Positions 46,804 through 59,700 of a DNA stretch of 64,000 bases are shown here, piece after piece; the stretch's first letter is position 1; every line of letters starts with the position of its first letter. The translations under genes were made by a program, and so were the position numbers. This DNA comes from Diadema setosum. Taxonomy: Eukaryota > Echinodermata > Echinoidea > Diadematoida > Diadematidae. Under the pieces are notes generated by a model, which worked only from the letters and a program-made list of their open reading frames with translations, made no database searches and was not told the origin of the DNA. The DNA is taken from NCBI RefSeq assembly GCF_964275005.1, contig NC_092698.1, positions 33,614,662 through 33,678,661 of the forward strand. The letters run 5' to 3'.

Positions 46804-47253
46804 GTTCGTTATTCCTAGGGACGGTAAATCCAAAAATGATTGAACCAATTAGGATTATCTCTTCCGAAACACTCAAATTCCGTTTAGCCTACCTCGATGT
46901 TAATCAAATATGTATATAATAGATTTTTACAATGAATTTATTTATCCGAACATTTGTGGCGTCATTCCTAAGTTCCTTAATCCGACAATGAAAAAAAAAA
47001 AAAAAGAAGAAGAAGAAGAAAAATCGCTATTCCGAAGTATCGTTAGTCCGTTAATGAAATGAGGTTCGTTAATCCTAAATTGAAAAGAAAGGTGATGCAT
47101 AACGAAAAGTTCGGAATAATGAGATTTATTTCGTTTTCGGATTACGTTCCACTAAAACTTCGGAATAACGATTTTTTCGGACTAATTAATGTATTTTCGG
47201 AATAACGATTTTCTTTTTCATTTTCGGAATAACGAATCTTCAGAATAACGAAC
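46804..47253. mobile_element. Fold-back element built of TTCGGAATAACGA motifs
   Basis: Starts GTTCGTTATTCC and ends GGAATAACGAAC with one change. Between them TTCGGAATAACGA-like motifs recur at least five times in the right half, and the complement TCGTTATTCC/TCGTTAATCC type recurs in the left. About 450 bp. Confidence 0.75.
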
Positions 47254-47325
47254 TGTATGCCCTCTGTCTTGTCATAGCGGAAATTATGGTTGACGCTTCT
47301 ATGAGTTTCAATAATCATATAACAT

Positions 47326-47775
47326 GGAAGTTATGACATGTTGAAGTTTCGCTATTTTTCTGGAAAACAGTCCTTGAACGGTCAATATGAATATGCAAAT
47401 GGAAAGTGAGCTTGTCATCCCCTCACAACTTGCCATCATTATTTTGTACATCGCATAAAATGTTGAAATTACTTGTTTTTCATTCAAACGCAATTCCGCT
47501 CGAGGCTCAATCCTGATTTATATCTAACTGATCACTATTCTGAAGTTACTATAGTATTCAACCAGGGATGTATAAATGTAGCATCATGTTTCAGACTTCA
47601 ATGACAAAACATTGAATTTTTGTCATTTTTTTTTTTTTTTTTTTTTGTGCACGATCAATGGAAATTGTGCAGGTTATGACATGTCAGCTCACTCATTTGC
47701 ATATCCATATCCACTGTACAAGAACTGTTTTGCAGAAATTAGCAAAACTTCAAAATGTCATAACTTCCTTACTTT
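47326..47775. mobile_element. Palindromic MITE, family A-like, copy 3
   Basis: GGAAGTTATGACATGTTGAA at the left faces TTCAAAATGTCATAACTTCC at the right, and AATATGCAAATG faces CATTTGCATATCCATATCC. Layout resembles family A copies but sequence is more distant. A T-run interrupts the loop. Confidence 0.7.
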
Positions 47776-48022
47776 TCATCCGATTTCAGTCAAATTTTTA
47801 CCGTCAGTTGAACTCGTAAGAGTTTACTCTTTCTTAGTATCAGACAAACTTATATTTGGACTGGATTTACGGTTCATTCTTCACTATTATGGGGTCTGCA
47901 GTGGTGATATCAGTCAATCGTCGGAATAATTTAACTCTTTTACATTCAAACAAACTTTCAACCATCTGCTTCAACACTATACTACACAATCGATATGGTG
48001 CAAAGGGAGGCTTCCGGTGATT

Positions 48023-48068
48023 TTTGTTTGTTTGTTTGTTTGTTTGTTTGCTTGCATGTTTGTTTGTC
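48023..48068. repeat. (TTTG)n microsatellite
   Basis: About ten TTTG units with one interruption. Confidence 0.85.
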
Positions 48069-48827
48069 ATGTTCTTAATTGCAAATGATAGGCCCCTATG
48101 TATAATGGGTTGTTATATATCTTGTGTCAGAAATTGATTTTTTTTTTTTTGCTCTTAAAAAATGTGAAAAGAAACTACTTCAAAACATACAATGACCACG
48201 AAATAGTTTAACGACTTGTGAGGCATATAGGGTATTATACATCATGTTCCTCCCGTCACAGGTCTTGCCCGTGTAAAATAGACAAACAAACAACCACAGA
48301 AAGATTCCTACAAGAATGTATAACATATTTTTTCCTCCGGGACGAAGATTTCGGGTTGTCCACTGAAGAGCAATTAAGCGCTCAAATAATTATCCATCCT
48401 GCATGGTTTAATAAGGTTTATAGGAACATGTTTTCTATTTTCCCTCCTTTTTAGAGGGGTATCAACAATTCGGTGATTGCCAGCCTCAGGTATCGTGTAA
48501 AGCTTTGTAAATCTGAATTAGATTTCAGGGTTACATTTTCATGAACAATCAATTCAAGAATGACATGGCAATGAGAATTGACAACCTCACCTCATCTATC
48601 ATGCTTACGTTATATAGTGACAGAAACCAGTAATATGTGACAGCAACATATTGACTGAGACAATAAATTTTGCAACTGTATTTTTCCTTTCATCTGCCTG
48701 TAATTAACTTCTGTAATGCTGTTCGTTTAATGATAATTACTCAATAGCCTATGTCCGTTCTTCTATCAACGGTGGGCCGCGAAGTCCTCACAGACGGACC
48801 GCGATGTCGGTAAAACGAAACAAAACA

Positions 48828-48829
<2 letters not shown>

Positions 48830-48902
<73 letters not shown>

Positions 48903-48903
48903 A
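48830..48903. repeat. (CAA)n microsatellite
   Basis: About 24 uninterrupted CAA units, followed by C- and A-runs. Confidence 0.95.
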
Positions 48904-49919
48904 CCCCCCCCCCCAAAAAAAAAAAAAAAAAATATACATTTTAACTAAATGGGCCTCAAAAATGGAGGAGCCAAAGTGGGGCTTGGATTGAAAAGGGTGA
49001 GAAGCGCGGCTCTCTGTATTTTGATAAATTCAAGACTTCGACTCACGCTGACGAAACAACTGTCCGCCTAGAAGTTATCTAGTATTATGACCTGCTCAAT
49101 CGAGCACCCAACCAAACCTCCCCATCCCCATCCCATAGAGCTGTATTTACTCTACGCCCCATCCCCACCCCCCCCCCCCAAAAAAAAAAACAACAAAACA
49201 AAACACGAACATTATTATAGAGGATCTATGCAATATACAAATACATGCATAGATGTTTTTTCTCCCGCCTTTTTTGTTTTTGTTCTGCTTTCTGTTTTCT
49301 TATCAACGATTTTTCCAGGTAGTACTAAGTATTTCATACCGCATACTTTGTACTGTTAGCATTGCAAGTTACTGAGTACCAAAGAGCTTTCCCCACTAAA
49401 AGAGAAAAATCTCTTTGCTGAGTACCGACACTGTGAAGAGCGTCCTCATCCGTTTACTCTCAGAAAAGTCGTCTGCGAACAGAGTACTAGTATCCACACG
49501 ATCTACACCTGTTCCAGAGACTGATCTACCTGCTCCTTGCCGTGACCGTAAACACTGTATCTGTAATGGTTACACTTGGCAGAACCCGCGGCTGCTACTG
49601 AGTATCTGTCGACGCGCCCAACACACACACGCCCCACTGGAGAAGCCCTAGCAACGAGAGTAATCAATGAGCGAGCAGGAACAAAAGGGACAATAAGAGC
49701 TGGAAGAGCCATGAATAAATCGGACATTTGTTGTCCTTGGTATGTAAGTGTGTACATTAGGAGCACGTTTAGTGATTGGTGCAAGTTGTAAAGAAGGAAC
49801 TCGTGAAGTAACAACTTGAATTGTTTTTTGAATCACCGGCAACAACAGTGCTTGATTTTTAACACTGCCTGAACTTAGCTGAGCTGAGAAACACACTGGA
49901 TTAACAGATGACTGATACA

Positions 49920-49977
49920 ATGATGGCAGGTCTTAAAAACGACCCCAACAAAGGTCCACTGAAACTGGAACATGACA
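49920..49977 (+). CDS. CSPP1-motif gene exon 1
   Basis: 19 codons plus one base, MMAGLKNDPNKGPLKLEHD, donor GTAAGT. Two ATGs in tandem (49920 and 49923); either could start. Confidence 0.75.
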
Positions 49978-52247
49978 GTAAGTCAAAGTGATACCTTGTA
50001 ACTTTAGGGCCTAATTTAATTTGTGCTTATGATTCACGATGAACTTAGATGGGGTAAGAATTAATATGTTTCTTTAATAAAGTTTAATACTCTTAATTTG
50101 TAACTGTTACATTGAAGGTGCTCTAGCCTAATGACATGTTAAGTTTAGTTTCTACTAGCTAGATCTAGTCTAGCTAGTCATGCTACTAAGTATTCTGGAC
50201 ACAGGATGAACTGGGCCATGTCCAGAAGACATAGGGGCATATAGGCCTAAGTGCAGTTTATTAACACGATTGTATCTAGACTAGAGACCATTACATTTAT
50301 TCTACATTTTCTAGATCCTAGATCCTGTGCAGTTGTGACAGTCTATTCGATAAAGAGTGTGTTGGTGTTTAAAGTCTCCAACAATTTTAGTCAGAACTTT
50401 CTTCTTGATCTGGATCCTAGTTATCAAATTCTACGATAGATCCACCTAACTGTTACACTGCAGCTACAGTCAATGTAAGATCTAACTTCACAGCCGAGTC
50501 ACTGTATAAATAGCAATATTCTAGCATTGAAAACACTTGACCCAACTCTGTAGATCTTGTTCTTCTGATGTTTTGATAACATTAACAATAAAGTAACGTA
50601 CAGTACCTGTCGTGGATCCAATTTCTCCAAATTTTAGACTTGCACTTCTTGTAAAATCCCATTGTGTACAGAATGTAGACCCTGTTGCCTAGCGCATAAG
50701 TCAGTAATTCACAGTAATGTTTTGGTGCTCTTTTAGAAGGGGCCAAGACATAAGATCCTAAAGTGCCCATGTGTTAATTTCTGATGCTTGAATGATTTTA
50801 ATAACTTTTTTTTTCTTTGTAGACTGTTCATTTGATCTGTATCTCATTTGGTCTTGCAGAAATAATCCACACAATAACTCAAAGGATTGCTTTTCTTGGA
50901 AAAACAAGAAGGAAATGTACTAACTATATAGATATAGACCATGTACAAGTTCTAGTTTCCTCTGTATACAAGAAGCAGGTAGTAGAATCACATGTAAATC
51001 ATAGACATTAAAACATAAAAAAGTTGTATAAGTATCATTACCAGGTAGTAGACCCTGTTATGAAATTCAAAGATTAATCCAAGTCCTGTTTCAGCATGTA
51101 GAAACAAACTGTGATTAGTCAAGGCTATGGGTAATTGCTTTGATAATAATAATTGCTTTATTGATCATTTAATAATTGCTTAAACTTTGCTGCATGACAG
51201 ACATGGGTTTCTATCACAAGTCAGCATTGGATGACCTGCTTCACATTTGTGATTTTTATTCTTTCGTCATTGTCACTGTTGGCACGATACAAATGCCAGT
51301 GGCAGATCCAGAGGGGGGCGCAACCGGCGCACGCCCCTCTTTATTTTTCGTTAAAAACAAAGAAATTTTAAAAATGAAATGAAACCCGGAAGTGGCACCA
51401 GAAATATTAGTTGCGCCCCCACCCCCCTTTACAGAATTCCTAGATCCGCCCCTGAATGCTGTGGTTCATCGTCATCATCACTGTGAACATTGAATCAAGG
51501 AAGAGTCTGCTGTCATGACAGATTTTCTCCCAACATATCTAGGCATAACTTTTTGCAATTATAGTGTTGAGCATGGATGCAAGAAACTGGTTCAGTTCCC
51601 TTTCCCCTTGCATAAACCCCCCAAATTGATGGATAACCCCCCAAATTGATGGATTCTATCCAAACTGTCACACAGTATGACGTATATATGTCACACTAAT
51701 TAAATCAAAAAAATAACACAGATTTGATTGGTGCCTTATGAAATCAAATTTTGTTTCCAGTTACCCCACGAGACCTCCACCACATCAACACCATTGGCCT
51801 GTCCAACTCCTTTAACCTCGATGACTCGTACCGCTTCAAGGGATTTCCCGACTCCAACTTCACATCTGGTAGGCATCCTTTGCTTGGCTCACCAAAACCT
51901 GTTGAAACATCAGGCTTCTACAGGAGACCCCAACATTTTGTGAAAGGTAAGGTGTGAAAATTACCTTTTAATGCAGGACTTGTGACCAAGGTGTGGCATT
52001 TCTGGTTAAATATGTCGAATTTCACTGAAATGTTTCTCTTTCATGTTGCTTCAACAGTCTTGAAATTTACAACCAAATTGTTGTGATTTACAGCATATTG
52101 ATTTACAGCTTTATGAAGGACAACAGCATCTTCAAACTTTTGTTAGTGCATTTATTATCAAGATTGACTGAGATAGTATTACATCAGTTAATACTTTCTT
52201 CTGAGCTAATTATACAATGTTTATATTTTGTGTATGCATATATATAG

Positions 52248-52278
<31 letters not shown>

Positions 52279-55200
52279 GCCACAGAGGAGGAGGGGCATC
52301 AATGAGGGTCCCTGATTCACATTATTTGCTTCATAAGATTTTTTTTTCTTTTGTACATATTTTTTTTTTTTGTTACTTCCTAGAAAAGTAACATCAAACT
52401 CATTCCAGGCCATAAATATTATTGAAGAATACATTGTTCTCATATTTTTCCTTTTTGTTCATGAAAAAAGAAATCAATAAAATGTGCACACATGCACTTT
52501 TACAAAGTATATTACAGAGTGTGGTTTGTAGGCTTTTTTAATATAATTTCCAAAACAATTTTAGTTTTATATACTGTTCACAAGTTCAGTTTTAATAGGA
52601 GACACACATACAGACACTCCTCAAATATGAGCATTTTACACAGCTTGTACACAGATTACTATAGATACATACCTAGTAGTCATATTCAGCGGTTACTCAC
52701 CTTTCCTACACAGCCAAAAATCTCAGTCACATGCTGTGTTTGTTGAAAAAAAAAAATGTTACCCTTAAAAAGAATAAAAACTTACTCCCCCACCTCCACT
52801 GTACTGTTTTTAAACAGCAGATAGTGAATTCATCGACAGCGCAGAATAATTTGCATACAAATGCATGTATTTATGTGTTATACCTAATCACATCAAGAAA
52901 TTCTCTTTTCTCTATCCTATTATGAGAGATGAGTATGAAGGACTCTTTTATGTTCTAATGCCGCAAGCTTCTCTTTTGACAAATGTCAGGTTTACCCTAT
53001 GATTACAAAAGTCAAACCAAACAGGATATTATTGAAGCTGAGATCACCACGGAAAATGGAGTACATCCCGGCACATGTATGTTCAACACTTTATGGGATC
53101 ATTATATTATATAGTCATTGATGCTTATTAAATTCCTAATGTTACATGTATCTATAGCCATTAGGCTACTTTCAGTATATATATATTCAAAAGCAATATT
53201 TATCTGGTTCACTTCATGTTCTTCATATCAGCATTAACAGCTTGGACCATTTGGTGTTGGGGACAATATACTTTTCATGTGTAACAAACCATGCTGTTTG
53301 TTTGTTTGTTTGTTTGTTTGTTTGTTTGTTTGTTTAGGTGCTTGTGTACACGTATGAGTACCCTGCATATTAGGGGGACTTTAGGATCAAGTGCATTTTC
53401 AGAAAATGGACAAGAAAAGTTGAATCATGTCCTCTGCTAAAAGAATAATACCACAGAAAATTGCTGCTGCATGACATTGACAAATTTGGGTTTTTATGCT
53501 TTTATGCAAAATTGTCTGTGACATCTTCAAGGCAAGCTTAATCACATTATTAACAATTTGATCAGACAGCCATTGTATGCTAATCTACAAAATTCAAATA
53601 TTTTATTAAAAAATATCCTTTTATCAAGATGATAGGGCATTTAGTGGATGAGGTGAAATGTGCATAGAATGTACATGTAGTTTAGAAAAACCTCAACACA
53701 TTGATTGCTGCACATGGTCAAATGTCCAGAAGTAGCCATACACCTCTGTTTCATTTTTTTTTTCTTTTGAAATTATTGCTGAGTGAATCATAACTGCTTA
53801 TCCCATATGAATTTACAGTTGTACATACAAATGAAGAGCATTTTCTGTATCTGCCTCAAACTGGTGTTGACAGATGTAGTTTTATAATCTGGGAGGCTTA
53901 TAAATGTGTATGTTGTGAATTAAGGATTTAAAATAAACACATGTTTTGCATACAGAAAATTTTCATGTGCAGTGAACAAAGTTTTTTTCACCTTATTGTC
54001 TACTCTTTTGGGCCGAACTGTATGGGGGTGTTTATGGCTTTCTCACTCAACATTATTACACATTTCATAAATATAACCACTAACTTCAATATTTGATTTT
54101 GTTGAACATTACTGTGGCATGTATAGACATAGGTACTTCTAAAGGTATGCAATATTATGCATGCTGACTTAAATGCAATTAACTGAAATATGCCTGCTTT
54201 ACTCCATCCCTGATTAACACTTTAATAAGCTCATTTTTGTTGTGTTTCATTATATCCCCAAAGGACAAAATAAGAAGAAAAAGAAATGCATCCCAAATCT
54301 ATCATGCAAATACTTTTTTTTTTCCCTCCAAATTTCCCTTTCCTCACTACCCTTTAGTATTCATATGACGGCTTCATCATTAGTTAGCTGATGCTGTCAT
54401 TATCAGTGCAGGATCCCGTGATGAATTTAGCCCTGCAGTACAACAAAAGATTTTCATCTTAACTTTCAATCACTTCACCAACCGTACTTGATGGTATCGT
54501 CATGAATGGATGAATGCTTGTGCTGTCCTGGTATCCATGGTTACTAGGTTACTCTTAACAGGTTTTTCCATTGCTGATTGAAAAAGAAAGCAACAACCCA
54601 GAATAAGCTGCATTCGTGTGGAATGAAATTCAAAATTAATAGCACATCATAGGCAATTCCACAATGGCTTCTGTTGCATTTCAAGGATATGATGTGACCC
54701 CAAATGCATGCTTCATTTAGTAATGGCTTGATTAATCAGTGGGAGGGGCTTAAAATGGAAAGCCATTATTAGTTGTCAATTATAAATTAGTTGCTACATT
54801 TGCTCATCTAGTGTAGATGAGTGTAAAATTGCAGTGTACTATGGATGAAGCTGCACTTGCATTGACTTGATGCCTTCATTGAATACATGTACATATTTAA
54901 TCTGCCCTTTACACCCAGCATGATACAATATCTGTAACTGGAATTGATTTAAAAGAAATATTTATATAATAATTTTTTTTTTTCTTTTTGTAACTCGTTT
55001 ATGACCAGCTGATTTTGATATTTTACAAATTGTCCATAGACACCTGCCCGAGTATACTCGGGACTAGTTTCCAACAGGTAAATGGTCAAAATGTCCAACT
55101 TTTTATTTCCTGCCTGCATGTGATCATATTTATCAGCAAACTTGTAATGAAATTATTTAAACATTGTATGCTAAAATCAGTTGCACTAAAAAAAAAAAAT

Positions 55201-56683
55201 CACAAAATAATATGAAATTGTGCTGCTTAGTGCCTAGTTGTGTGTACTTACACATAAGAGTGCAACTTGTGGGATGTGACTGCCAAAATCTACAAAGTAT
55301 TATTTTTTTTTTAATTAGATTTTATATTCCCATGCCAATTGCAGTATTTTGACAATTCCTAATAAATGATATCTAAAAAGGTATGCAAGACAATTTCCTA
55401 GCCTAAAGGTGTTGTTTTTATCATCAGCTGCTTGTTTCTATATCATTACTTTATTGATTTGCATGATCACTTCAAATGGCCTAGTGGTCAGCAACGAGAT
55501 AATGAAGAATTTATGTCAGAAAATGACTTGGAAATTAGCAGCATGCCATGAGAATATCGAGACACAGGCATCAGTACCATAATTTGCAAACCAAACAGTG
55601 CATGCTATGAAGCTAATGATTGTCATTGTAGTCAATTATCAGTGTGGTTTGTGTGAATGGTTTATTAGTAGACAACCTTGGGCCACAAAATTATTCATTA
55701 GTGTTGTACAGGGTGTACAATGTACATTGTGTATTTAAAGTAATCTTTCTCTCATGCTTACTTACAAGTTGTATGTGTTCCTTGACAAACAACCTTTCTA
55801 TACATCTCTTGAATCTCATTATTTACTCTATATGAGATGCCTTTCTGTTGGCATCTTAGTGTTCATTTCCATATTTTTTTTTCTGTTATTATGTCACAAT
55901 GATGATAATAATAAACCACATCACCACAGATGTAGTTCTTTCACTGTATGTATTATAGTACACATAGAGTAGGTACATATACATAGCTCTGTTCAAGTAA
56001 GAAAATGCAGTTTGACTTATTGCCAAACTGACTTGATATAATATACTGTTAAAGGACAAGTTCACCTTCATAAACATAAGGATTGAGAGAATGTGGCAAT
56101 AATAGTAGAACACATCATTAAAAGTTTGAGGAAAATCGGACAATCCGTTCAAAAGTTATGAATTTTTGAAGTTTTTGTGCAGTCACCGCTGGATGAGAAG
56201 ACTACTGCAGTGTATGAATAACTTAGATGTTACATGCGTACAACAATATAAGGAAAATATAAAGAGAATTTCACAAAATTTCATCTTTTGAAAAAAGTAC
56301 ACATTCCCTTGACTCGTTACCGACATATGTTATGGGTAATATTATTCCCCCTGCCTTTAGAAAGAAGCAAGTCAAGTGTTCTTTTACTATGCGAAAAAAG
56401 TGAAAATATGTTGAATTTTCTGTACATTTTCTTTATACTGTTGTACGCATATGAAACCACAAGTTGTAGTAGTCTCCTCATCCAGCGGTTCCAACGCAAA
56501 AATTTAAAAAATTCATAACTTTTGCATCGATTATCCAATTTTCCTCAAACTTTCACTGATGTATTCTACGAATATTGCTGCATTCTCTCAATCCTTATGT
56601 TTATGAAGGTGAACTTGTCCTTTAATGATGACTGATTTGGTATTTTATAAGTGTCCTCTGCACATACACATCTGCATCTTTTT

Positions 56684-56718
<35 letters not shown>

Positions 56719-59700
56719 CTGATTGATCATTCATTGTGTTGTACTGCCTCCAGCTAGTCAATAAAGATGTCTTTTTTTCTTCTTTCTCAAAGGGAGACCC
56801 AATGTGATTGCCAAGACAGGAGTACAGTATGGCTCGGAGGAACATGATAGAGTCACCAGTACCGTGCCTGTTTCTCCTAAGAAGAAAAAAACTCCATTCT
56901 GGAATGAAGACAGAACGTAAGAAATAGATTTGTTTATTACAAATATCGGTAAAGACAAAGTGTAATATAGTAAATATATAAATGTATAAGATAGAGAAAA
57001 GAAAGGGACAAACCTGTCTTCCCAGTTGGTCCCACATTGCTGGAACAGTATGGAGAGATCTTACCTTTTTACGACTGATCATCCGCACTACTATCTTGAC
57101 TGTCCCAGAGCTGTGGGAGCAATCAGGATTTTTAGCAAGCCCTGCCATTAAACACCAGAGTTTGCACTTCGCACATCTGATGAAAACAGCTAGGCACTGT
57201 CAATTATGTCCCTAGGGTCACTCTCCCCTCCAAATTTTGTCCCAAGACCAACATTCTTTAAGGGGACACCAAGAGAAGTCCCAGTGAGTGTCCACACTGT
57301 GGTTTTAGAAGGGAAGGTCCTGCGGTGCTGGACTTTCCGCACAAAGTGATACCTAGCATGAATGAGGGGTAGAGTAGAGTTCAAAGTTTTGTGAATTGCT
57401 GACAATTAAAGATTAGAGTCTCTGAATTGTATGCTTTGTGCAGGACATGAATTATTCAGATATGATATAGAATATTTTAGCATTGGGAGGCATGATTAAA
57501 AGCCTAGAAAAATAATGAGTAGGCTTGTTAACTGGGATACCGAAGTGAACAGGGATGCAGTATAGACATACGAACAGGAGAGGAGTACTTTGCCCATTGC
57601 TGCACGCTTTCATAACGATATGCACGGTAATGTAATGTACTCACCAGAACTTCTAATTGTTTGTAAATCTATGTTGTGGATGTGATCAGGTCAGCTGAAG
57701 AGAGGAAGAAAGCTAGGCAGCAGAGGGATGCTGACTGGGACAGAGCCCAGTATATGCAGCAGAAGGAACAACAGTCCAAGGCTACCTATGAGGAGAAAAA
57801 GAGGGTAAGATGTCTGCTCAACTCTCCACATTATTTCAGAATTTCGTTTGAATGAAAGGGCATATTTACAGTTCATAATTTGTATACCAAATCTTTTTTT
57901 TTTCTTTGTGTCTATTTAATGTGCCTTCAGAGTCCATCTATCTATATTCATGTTTTTTATGTATCTGCCTCTCTATGTGCTATATATGGCTGTTTAACTG
58001 CCTATCTATTTTTCTAGCTATACATTTTCCTTTTTTTTCCTTAAAATTCTACAATCTCTCCTATTTAGGAGACTTTGCCCAGATTTTGTTTTCCTAATTT
58101 GTAATATTTTAGACCAATTTGCCTATTTTTATCACAATTATGTAAGAGTTACCTTTATCTCAGTTTGAAATAAGATTCAACCATCAGAAAATGAATGTTG
58201 CTATAGAGACTGGGATATTGCCATCACAAATGTAGTTGGTGTGTACAATTATTATGATATGATGAAACAGTGTTGTACATTTATAAAGAGGGATGCTGCA
58301 GGCTAAGTGTTCTTATGGACAGCGGCAACAGATAATCATGCAAATATAATTCTTTTGTTTGTCTGTTTGTTTTTGCATTGAGTAGAGACATTTTAGTTGG
58401 CAAAGAGCTGTTTTTATACATTCATTGTAGACAGGCTTTCCCACCACACTCATCTAGCATCATACTGTTCCCCAACCTTTCCACTGTTATTTTGCTCACA
58501 CATACCTTGTACATTATGGTACTCATCAAACATGTTGCCTCATGTCTCTGGCCCAGGATCTGAAGATGCTGCGAGACTACAAACCCTTCGGTCGTCCTGG
58601 GGGTGGGGCACCCCGACGAGAACAAGAGGCATACAGGACTAAAGCTGTTACAACAAAAGAACTGGATAATCAAGGCCCTGAGATGGTAAGGAAGAGCCCT
58701 GCAAATGTTCTAGCTAACTATTGCATTATCAGTTCAAAAGCAGAAAGATTTAGTAGATTTGGTTAAATTCAGATGAGTGCTATTCAAAATGCCCTTCTGC
58801 TTGATAAAATACTCTCCTTCAGTCTTTAGTAGAAATCTTCTTATTTTTTCATCATGTTTTGTATGTACGTCTTTTTTTTTTAATTAAGTCTTTTCTCTCC
58901 CCTTCTTCAAGTTCTAGTATATTGTATCTTTTAATGCATACTAGTGTGTGGTGCTTCTTTTTTTTTGTGTTCTTCTTCATTCCTACATCTGTTCTCAATC
59001 TCACGCTCGGTTGCTTGTCTATCTCTTTCCCAGCTCATGTTTCCCCAGTTCGGTAAGCCAGGGCATGGTGCCCCGATCCGCACCGATTCCGGCAAGGTTA
59101 AAACCAGCATCCGTGCCAACAATGACATCCGCTTCAGGGATGGTCTAGGGCTGAGAAAACAGGTGGAAAATACAGTGAGGTATACCAACAGCAAGGATTT
59201 CGGCGACAAAGTCAACGAAGAGCTAGGTGGGTGCATGATGTTTGCATTTTGATTTTGATTCACGTTGCTCTATCTCTTTTTATCAGTCCATGAATGCTTT
59301 CAGATTTCATTTCCATCTCAACACACAGAAAAACATCATTAATGAATGACCTTTGCTATGCAAGATGCAATCAGATTGCTATTTCATTTTTGTCACATAT
59401 CAGTATGAAAATTATCACTCTGATACCTCAAATCCGAAATCCATATAAAGTTCTCTATCAAATTGCAAGAAATCACCCCATCATTCTTTACAACTTCTAA
59501 ACTAGAAATGAATTGTTTATGGACCCATTCAGTCACTACGTTTACAATTAATGTTATGCAGTAGTGTTGTGTCTACAATTGTAGTTGTGTGCAATGTGTG
59601 TGCACTCTCATATACAAGCCATATGTGCCTCGAAACGTGTGAAGAATTACATAAATTGTAACTGTTACAGATGGCTCCTATTCCATGGCAAATGCTTGTT

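Larger units (their letters stand above)
45566..49919. other. Divergent intergenic region, kinesin and CSPP1-motif genes
   Basis: 4.35 kb between two start codons pointing away from each other. Both promoters and 5' UTRs should lie here. No TATA box, initiator or convincing RFX X-box was identified. Two fold-back elements, a TTTG and a CAA microsatellite fill the middle. Confidence 0.5.

Noticed and set aside
49503-49919. Overlapping frames on both strands before the CSPP1-motif start
   Set aside because: No recognisable protein and no splice phase that extends exon 1; treated as promoter/5' UTR sequence.
45700-49919. RFX X-box upstream of either ciliary-type gene
   Set aside because: Only half-site matches such as AGCAAC were found; none fits the full consensus.
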